From RYN-425 sp035542755 (lineage in GTDB: Bacteria > Patescibacteriota > Saccharimonadia > Saccharimonadales > UBA10212): a stretch of DNA of 10,609 nt. Below, piece by piece: positions 6,684-10,609 of the stretch (position 1 is its first letter; each line of letters starts with the position of its first letter). The position numbers and the translations under genes were made by a program. The stretch covers positions 1-10,609 of the forward strand of contig DATKKU010000006.1 of assembly GCA_035542755.1 (NCBI GenBank), in the 5' to 3' direction. Under the pieces are notes generated by a model. The model saw only the letters and a list, made by a program, of their open reading frames with translations, made no database searches and had not been told where the DNA came from.

Positions 6684-6713
6684 TTGTCGTAAGCACCTTG
6701 ATTTTGATAGAAT
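6684..6713 (+). promoter_or_regulatory. Promoter of the acyltransferase-like gene
   Basis: TTGTCG (6684-6689), an 18-bp spacer and TAGAAT (6708-6713). Transcription would start around 6720, within a few bases of the TTG at 6723. The message would then be leaderless, unless a later start codon is used. Confidence 0.5.
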
Positions 6714-6722
6714 AACAGCGCC

Positions 6723-7709
6723 TTGGAAGAATACTCATGCCCGACAATTCCGCTAGACGAAGCGGGCAATTCTCTGGATATCGCTTCGTCTTTATACACC
6801 TGGGGCGGTGATTTGGTGGCCAAGCACGGCGACAGCCACATGAGTCTTGTGGACGAACCGACAGCTAGAGAAATTATAAATCAGCAGTGTGTTGAGCTAC
6901 CCGCTCGGCCAGCATCGGTAGACGAGGTCTTTGCCTACAGCAGCGCCTTTATCGGCAAGCGAGAGTTCTCGGGTTTGGTTGAGGCCATCAAAGACCACCG
7001 CCTGGCCACCGGCCACCCGGTAATGAATGTCGTTAAGGGCCGATTAAGCGTCCGCAATAACGGAGTCTTATTGACCACCGACCATCAAAACATCATGGAC
7101 CTTGCCATAGCCAAAAACGCCTATTATTGCGCTATCGGCGACAGCCAGTTAGCAAGCCAAAGCGGCATAATCGTAAACGAGGCAACAACGCTAATTGAGT
7201 ACGACGGCCAGAGAATGACAGACATACTGCGTATGACGGGCAATGTCTACCTGAACCGACCAAGGAGCAAAAGTGCCGCAAAATATGGAATTACACCGGA
7301 AATCTCCGATGCCTTTAATATGAAAATGTTGCGGGCCATACTGCAGGATGTTCATGGCCTAGACAGGGAGGGTAAAAGTATGATGATGGCGGCAGCAGTT
7401 ACCGGCAGTACAGTTGTACCAACCGAGCGGGGCCTGGAAATCCCGGAGGTCCAGGATGCAACTATAAACTTAGTCTGCAAGTACTTTAGATTTATCGTAC
7501 CAATGTCCTTTTATCTGCCAAACCGCGAGGCGGGTTTGCCGTGGTATAACTTGAGACCAATTGACGTAGCCATGCGCGATACTCATATTCACGAAACGGT
7601 TCAGGACATGGGCGGAGCACTGTCGGAAATGTCCGGCCTGCCGGTTTATTACATGGGGCAGCCGGCTAAACTGGGGCGGACCGTGGTTAGCAGCACCATA
7701 AGAAGATAA
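6723..7709 (+). CDS. PlsC/LPAAT-like acyltransferase (tentative)
   Basis: 328 residues. HQNIMD at 121-126 is an HX4D motif in the context VLLTTDHQNIMDLAI, as in motif I of glycerolipid acyltransferases. About 45 residues later GNVYLNRPRSKS (173-184) fits the Gly...Arg motif II. AVTGST (225-230) sits where the FPEGTRS motif III is expected but lacks the Glu. FIVPMSFYLP (257-266) fits motif IV. If correct, it would transfer an acyl group to a lysophospholipid or related acceptor at the membrane. There is no obvious membrane anchor. The frame opens after a TAG at 6708; the only early start is TTG 6723, with no Shine-Dalgarno sequence but a -10 box 9 nt upstream. Later starts, TTG 6813 or the ATG at residue 40, are possible. 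It is divergent from the riboswitch leader and ends 1 bp from the convergent neighbour. Family assignment is moderate to low; the gene itself is convincing. Confidence 0.8.
   Translation: MEEYSCPTIPLDEAGNSLDIASSLYTWGGDLVAKHGDSHMSLVDEPTAREIINQQCVELPARPASVDEVFAYSSAFIGKREFSGLVEAIKDHRLATGHPVMNVVKGRLSVRNNGVLLTTDHQNIMDLAIAKNAYYCAIGDSQLASQSGIIVNEATTLIEYDGQRMTDILRMTGNVYLNRPRSKSAAKYGITPEISDAFNMKMLRAILQDVHGLDREGKSMMMAAAVTGSTVVPTERGLEIPEVQDATINLVCKYFRFIVPMSFYLPNREAGLPWYNLRPIDVAMRDTHIHETVQDMGGALSEMSGLPVYYMGQPAKLGRTVVSSTIRR
6756..6790 (+). repeat. Perfect 9-bp inverted repeat in the 5' end of the acyltransferase-like gene
   Basis: GACGAAGCG (6756-6764) and CGCTTCGTC (6782-6790) are exact complements around a 17-nt loop. 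If the message starts near 6720, the hairpin lies 30 to 70 nt from its 5' end. TTTA follows, not a long T-run, so it is not a good terminator. It could affect RNA stability or translation from the alternative TTG at 6813. Confidence 0.5.
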
Positions 7710-7710
7710 T

Positions 7711-8400
7711 TTACTTGGCGTGAAAGGTAGTAAGAATTTCTCCGATGATGCCTAGGTCGGGGTCAATATCGTTGTCTTCGTACAAGAAAAAGTATTTATG
7801 GGTACCCGATTTATCACCCTTTAGGGTCAGCGTGTTGATGCCATCTGGTCCGCTGGTGCCAACCACTTGCAGACTTTGGCGACCATAGTCGCAGTAAAAA
7901 CTTATGCCTTGCCACTTGCTCGGTGCAGCGACCGTCCCGGAACCGTTAATCTTAGTCTGGTTGGTGGTAGTAAAGTTGGCGCAGTTGCCAGAAACGCTGC
8001 CAATTGTCACAGAATCGCCATTGGCCGAAACCGGCAGCATGTAGTTATAGGCATAGTCGGCCGGAATCGTGTCTTGGTAGACCTCAAACCAGCGCCCGGC
8101 GTAGCGTTTGTCCTGGAACTGCCACTGCCAAGCCTGGTAACGATTATCCCAATTTTGGGCGGCAAGTTTCCACTTTCCGGGCAAAGACAGCTCAAAGTCA
8201 GTTTCTTGCACGTTGGTATTGGTAGCATTGGTTTTCACGGTAGAAACTAAAGGCGTCTTATCGCCCCTGGTGACGGCATCGTGATTGCCCCGTATTACAA
8301 ATAGATAAAAGCCGCCGAACAGCACCACAAGAACTACACCAATTATTATGGCTAGCAAACGGTAGTTGGATTTATGTATTGGTTTTCCGTGTTCGTACAT
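7711..8400 (-). CDS. Single-pass exported protein of unknown function
   Basis: 229 residues. A short basic cytoplasmic tail (HGKPIHKSNYR) precedes one hydrophobic helix at about 14-36; the remaining roughly 190 residues should lie outside the membrane. A Thr/Asn-rich linker (about 50-66) leads to a beta-rich domain with many aromatics (WQWQFQ, RWFEVYQ, YFFLYED). The opening ELSLPGKWKL resembles small extracytoplasmic domains that begin with a 'P-x-W' strand. Two cysteines, C140 and C170, could form a disulfide, which would suit the DsbA-like enzyme in the window. No catalytic motif is recognised. The ATG has no Shine-Dalgarno sequence; a perfect TATAAT ends 10 nt upstream, so the message is probably leaderless. 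It converges on the acyltransferase-like gene with a 1-bp gap. Confidence 0.85.
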   Translation of the reverse strand: MYEHGKPIHKSNYRLLAIIIGVVLVVLFGGFYLFVIRGNHDAVTRGDKTPLVSTVKTNATNTNVQETDFELSLPGKWKLAAQNWDNRYQAWQWQFQDKRYAGRWFEVYQDTIPADYAYNYMLPVSANGDSVTIGSVSGNCANFTTTNQTKINGSGTVAAPSKWQGISFYCDYGRQSLQVVGTSGPDGINTLTLKGDKSGTHKYFFLYEDNDIDPDLGIIGEILTTFHAK

Positions 8401-8410
8401 TTATGTGGTT

Positions 8411-8416
8411 ATTATA
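8411..8416 (-). promoter_or_regulatory. TATAAT -10 box of a probably leaderless gene
   Basis: The minus strand has a perfect TATAAT at 8416-8411, 10 nt before the ATG at 8400. A start point about 7 nt downstream would leave a 5' UTR of 0 to 4 nt. No good -35 hexamer is visible 16-18 bp upstream. The site lies between the tRNA promoter and the gene, so the two promoters are divergent and almost overlap. Confidence 0.55.
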
Positions 8417-8424
8417 GCCGCTGT

Positions 8425-8454
8425 TTGACGCTTAAGTGGTGCGTCCCATATAAT
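8425..8454 (+). promoter_or_regulatory. Promoter of tRNA-Asn
   Basis: TTGACG (8425-8430), an 18-bp spacer and a perfect TATAAT (8449-8454). Predicted start is about 8461, giving a 5' leader of roughly 17 nt before the mature tRNA. It is the best promoter match in the window. Confidence 0.8.
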
Positions 8455-8561
8455 CAATCTGTTCAAGAAGGCTGTATTCCGGAGTAGCTCAATGGTAGAG
8501 CATCTGACTGTTAATCAGAGGGTTGCCGGTTCGAGCCCGGCCTCCGGAGCCAGATTGATTA
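8451..8561. repeat. 10-bp inverted repeat flanking tRNA-Asn
   Basis: TAATCAATCT (8451-8460) and AGATTGATTA (8552-8561) are perfect complements bracketing the tRNA gene. The left arm overlaps the tRNA -10 box and lies upstream of the predicted start. The right arm begins at the last A of the CCA and overlaps the stop codon of the minus-strand neighbour. In a transcript begun further upstream the arms would pair and clamp the precursor ends. Confidence 0.7.
8478..8552 (+). tRNA. tRNA-Asn (anticodon GTT)
   Basis: A complete cloverleaf is visible. The acceptor arms are TCCGGAG and CTCCGGA, the D arm is GCTC/GAGC, and the anticodon stem is TCTGA/TCAGA with loop CTGTTAA. The anticodon GTT is at 8510-8512. 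The variable loop has 5 nt, and the T arm is GCCGG-TTCGAGC-CCGGC. The discriminator is G (8549), as usual for bacterial tRNA-Asn, and CCA is encoded (8550-8552). The gene stands alone, with its own promoter and no adjacent tRNA. Confidence 0.97.
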
Positions 8562-9173
8562 ATTAAGTCCGCTGTAAACTAGCGCAATAAACATTGCGAA
8601 TACAATCTCACTGACAATCCAAGAATTATTATTCATCCAGTCCCTTGCCTTTGGCAAGAATGCTTCTGCTCTTTTGCCAAGCAATACGATTAGGATTAGG
8701 GGTAGTGCTAGAAAGAGTAGGACAAGAAATACAAAGGGTAGAATTTGAACCCATGGTTCACCCTGCGCGGCCATAAAAGCACCTACAGAAATCGACGTAA
8801 GGATATCTGACGGGAAAACACCCAAAAGCAGAAATCCAAGCTTATAAGAACCTTTAGGTTGCGCTTCTTCAAGCTTGCCCATCCACTTTGGTGGTTTAGA
8901 GGTTTTTCTAGATACAAATGTATGAATTGCGGCTGCCACAAGAAGTATAAGAATTATGTAGCTGAGTGTATTGCTGGAGGTCCCGTTACTTGACGCACCA
9001 GAGCTTAGCAAAAATGCCGCAGTTGTGATCAATGTTACCGAGGTGGCAGCACCAGCAATAAATGCCAGTGAATTCTGACTCCATTTTTTTGTAGTAGCTA
9101 GGAATATTGATGAAAGAATCTGAGGACCGGCTATCATCACGAACGATAAGGAAAGTGTCTTTGCAATATCCAT
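8559..9173 (-). CDS. GAP/Sap-like polytopic membrane protein
   Basis: 204 residues from the ATG at 9173, with about six hydrophobic helices (near 5-26, 36-58, 70-87, 110-135, 142-166 and 185-202). The layout is that of the GAP/Sap family (PF11139 type, small LysE-like membrane proteins). Helices 1-3 are followed by a cytoplasmic loop with PPKWMGKLEEAQPKG (94-108), then LGFLLLGVFPSDILTSISVG (112-131) as the signature segment of the second half. Members are thought to export small molecules or lipids; the substrate here is unknown. A TTG at 9218 would add 15 residues, but these look hydrophilic and no Shine-Dalgarno sequence supports either start. TATTCT lies 7 nt before the ATG. Sequence here is visibly more AT-rich than genes upstream of the tRNA, which hints at a different history. 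Its stop codon is 7 bp from the tRNA 3' end. Confidence 0.8.
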   Translation of the reverse strand: MDIAKTLSLSFVMIAGPQILSSIFLATTKKWSQNSLAFIAGAATSVTLITTAAFLLSSGASSNGTSSNTLSYIILILLVAAAIHTFVSRKTSKPPKWMGKLEEAQPKGSYKLGFLLLGVFPSDILTSISVGAFMAAQGEPWVQILPFVFLVLLFLALPLILIVLLGKRAEAFLPKARDWMNNNSWIVSEIVFAMFIALVYSGLN

Positions 9174-9250
9174 TACTGTAAGAATATCTTGTATCAATAT
9201 AGGTTGATGTGACTTCAATCACTGCAGATGGACCATACTAAAGTTCTTGT

Positions 9251-9290
9251 GCTTGCATATGTTTTTATGTTGTAGCATGCTTGCAATATG
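9251..9290 (+). promoter_or_regulatory. Short direct repeat in the divergent 9174-9287 intergenic region
   Basis: GCTTGCATATG (9251-9261) recurs as GCTTGCAATATG (9279-9290), spaced 28 bp start to start. The second copy contains the ATG of the tandem-domain protein. TAGCAT (9273-9278) ends 9 nt before that ATG and could be a weak -10. The repeat could be an operator for the divergent pair or a chance duplication. Confidence 0.3.
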
Positions 9291-9965
9291 ACAGACGAGA
9301 GAAGTCCAGAGTGGAAGCCGCCCAGATTATACCAGGAGCCCACACCAGATGAGGTTGAACTTTACGGCGAGCGGCTTGCTCGAGTTCGCGAGGCCATTAA
9401 GGCGCGCATAAAGGGCGGTTGGTACTTAGCTACGGGAATTGCTTTTACCACCGGGGCGGCTATCAGCATGTCCGATTGGCTTATAAGCGGTGACATAAAG
9501 GCTATAAACTGGGCTGCAAATATGGCGGTCCCCTTTGCCACCAACGAACTATCACAAGCCAAGGTTGCCAAAGTTCTGGATCAAGCAAGGGATGAAATCA
9601 CTGCTCTTGATATGAACACCCAGGACTCTCCCGAGAGAAAAAAACCTATATTTTTTAAACCCCCTCCTCCGGAAGCAATTGAAAAGTACGGTGATCAAGA
9701 AGCCTATACCCGAGCTGTATTTAAAGCCCGAAAATTTGGAAGTGCTATGTTGACTCTCCTGGTCATTGGGACCACAGGCGCGCTAAACAGCGTTGTAGAT
9801 TACGTTAATCGTGGCGAGCTTAAACCGTTTGATTGGATTGCTAACTTTTCTGTCCCGATTATATTAAACGGGCTCAGAGGAATAAGAGCTAAAAAAATTA
9901 TAGATCGGACTGAAAGTGATGTGATTGCACTGCTGCCTGACACGTCACAAAGTACCGGCCAATAG
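9288..9965 (+). CDS. Membrane protein of two tandem homologous halves, unknown function
   Basis: 225 residues. Residues 21-107 and 129-215 align without gaps over 87 positions with 29 identities counted by eye, an offset of exactly 108. Each half has a Pro-rich lead (EPTP / KPPPP) and then a charged helix around E-x-YG...KAR. A hydrophobic helix follows (about 44-64 / 150-170), then a short loop with a (S/R)G(D/E)(I/L)K core. A second hydrophobic stretch has the pattern WxAN..VP (75-82 / 183-190), and each half ends in a basic helix closing in ITAL / VIAL. Four membrane segments in total are likely, with termini on the same side. I do not recognise the domain. The ATG has no Shine-Dalgarno sequence. 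It is on the same strand as the FUSC-like gene 62 bp downstream and may be cotranscribed with it. Confidence 0.85.
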   Translation: MTDERSPEWKPPRLYQEPTPDEVELYGERLARVREAIKARIKGGWYLATGIAFTTGAAISMSDWLISGDIKAINWAANMAVPFATNELSQAKVAKVLDQARDEITALDMNTQDSPERKKPIFFKPPPPEAIEKYGDQEAYTRAVFKARKFGSAMLTLLVIGTTGALNSVVDYVNRGELKPFDWIANFSVPIILNGLRGIRAKKIIDRTESDVIALLPDTSQSTGQ

Positions 9966-9999
9966 ACTATATTTGATAATATAAAAACGAGGTCCATAC

Positions 10000-10038
10000 T
10001 TGTTAGATAGAAAGCTGGGAACTATTAATGCTAGATAG
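10000..10038 (+). CDS. Possible 12-residue leader peptide overlapping the FUSC-like gene
   Basis: GAGGT (9989-9993) stands 6 nt before a TTG at 10000, which opens a 12-codon frame (MLDRKLGTINAR, stop TAG 10036-10038). This frame overlaps the ATG at 10028 by 11 bases, a typical arrangement for translational coupling. Its start MLDRKLG nearly repeats the MLDRIKVG of the main protein, from a local DNA duplication of TAGATAGAA 28 bp apart. It could equally be a relic of the duplication. Confidence 0.3.
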   Translation: MLDRKLGTINAR

Positions 10039-10609
10039 AATCAAGGTGGGCGGTAAATTGACCCTTATGTGGACTGAGGCTCTAAGGGCATTTTTAAGCA
10101 TGCTGCCAATGTTCATTTACGCGGGTTTTGGCAAAACTACTTATTTAGTTGCTCTTGGCCAGGGCGGTTTTTACTATGCTTCTATGTTCCTACCAAAGAA
10201 AATGGGTGGACGCTTAGTAATGGGCTCTTTGATGCTCGCGTTAGGTCTAGGATTTTACCTAATGGGTGGCGCCGTTGCACCTTATCCATGGGTGGCAGTC
10301 ATATTTATGTTTATGGTTGCTCTTAACCTAAGTTTTCTTAGCGGCTGGTCAATCGGTGGACCGTTGGCACTAACATTAGTAATGATTTTTACCGCCGGAT
10401 TAAATACTGGTGGCCCCGAGAAAGCCGCCCATAATTTCTTAGCTTTTGCGCTTGTATTAGGCTGGTCGGCACTGGTGTCTCTATTGCCTATTTGGAAACC
10501 TGTGCCACCGCCACCAGTTGATTCTACGGTACCCGATCGCGACTTGGCTGAACAAGGCCTTAGGATGGGCATTGGCGCTTCGCTGGCTTTAGCAATATCC
10601 TACGCTTTT
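10028..10609 (+). CDS. FUSC-family membrane protein, N-terminal 194 residues (cut by window end)
   Basis: The frame is open from ATG 10028 to the last base. After a short amphipathic start there are about six hydrophobic segments (near 16-34, 39-55, 63-84, 87-106, 109-125 and 134-155), ending in GWSALVSLLPIW (145-156). A Pro-rich cytoplasmic stretch (KPVPPPPVDSTVPDRD) follows. A new repeat then begins with EQGLRMGIGASLALAISYAF (175-194), the usual start of an FUSC-type helical bundle (fusaric-acid resistance / YccS / AaeB-like). Such proteins are putative inner-membrane exporters of aromatic acids or related compounds. Full-length relatives are much longer, so most of the soluble and second membrane part is missing. 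GGGA lies 7 nt before the ATG, and a better Shine-Dalgarno sequence serves the upstream TTG leader frame. Confidence 0.8.
   Translation, partial: MLDRIKVGGKLTLMWTEALRAFLSMLPMFIYAGFGKTTYLVALGQGGFYYASMFLPKKMGGRLVMGSLMLALGLGFYLMGGAVAPYPWVAVIFMFMVALNLSFLSGWSIGGPLALTLVMIFTAGLNTGGPEKAAHNFLAFALVLGWSALVSLLPIWKPVPPPPVDSTVPDRDLAEQGLRMGIGASLALAISYAF

Noticed and set aside
6608..6841. 77-codon minus-strand frame upstream of the riboswitch
   Set aside because: It is antisense to the start of the acyltransferase-like gene and its promoter, runs into the aptamer, and has no ribosome binding site.
1..10609. CRISPR array, IS element, phage or toxin-antitoxin genes
   Set aside because: I saw no regularly spaced repeats, transposase or integrase motifs, or small paired toxin/antitoxin frames.

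Overview
The window reads as bacterial chromosome from a Patescibacteria/CPR lineage, most likely Saccharibacteria. That is an inference from protein style (short membrane-anchored DsbA, many lineage-type hypotheticals), frequent TTG starts, TGA used as a true stop, and several genes with no Shine-Dalgarno sequence but a -10 box about 9-10 nt before the start codon. No phage, transposase or CRISPR is visible.

Layout. 1-1340: 3' end of a gene of unknown function, then a TTG-started, membrane-anchored DsbA-like thiol oxidoreductase with a strong AGGAGG, then a possible 30-residue basic micro-ORF on the minus strand. 1490-2880: an atypical NRAMP-family metal transporter. 2928-3096: a GC-rich, highly structured intergenic element bounded by inverted repeats, whose right end supplies the ribosome binding site of the next gene. 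3098-4852: a Kef-type CPA2 cation/proton antiporter with a C-terminal RCK/TrkA-N domain. 4867-6300 (minus): a 477-residue soluble protein of unknown function with a cysteine cluster. 6299-6624 (minus): the leader of that gene, which folds like a cobalamin riboswitch and ends in a terminator-type hairpin containing the Shine-Dalgarno sequence. 6723-7709 (plus): a divergent gene with PlsC/LPAAT-like acyltransferase motifs. 7711-8400 (minus): a single-pass exported protein. 8478-8552: tRNA-Asn(GTT) with encoded CCA and a good promoter, flanked by a perfect 10-bp inverted repeat. 8559-9173 (minus): a GAP/Sap-like polytopic membrane protein in more AT-rich sequence. 9288-9965: a membrane protein made of two tandem homologous halves. 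10028-10609: the N-terminal part of a FUSC-family membrane protein cut by the window edge.

Most products are envelope functions: extracytoplasmic thiol oxidation, metal uptake, cation/proton exchange, lipid acylation and putative efflux. The most unusual element is the B12-riboswitch-like leader, because its target gene is not a recognisable cobalamin gene. Everything is read by eye; no database search or folding calculation was run.
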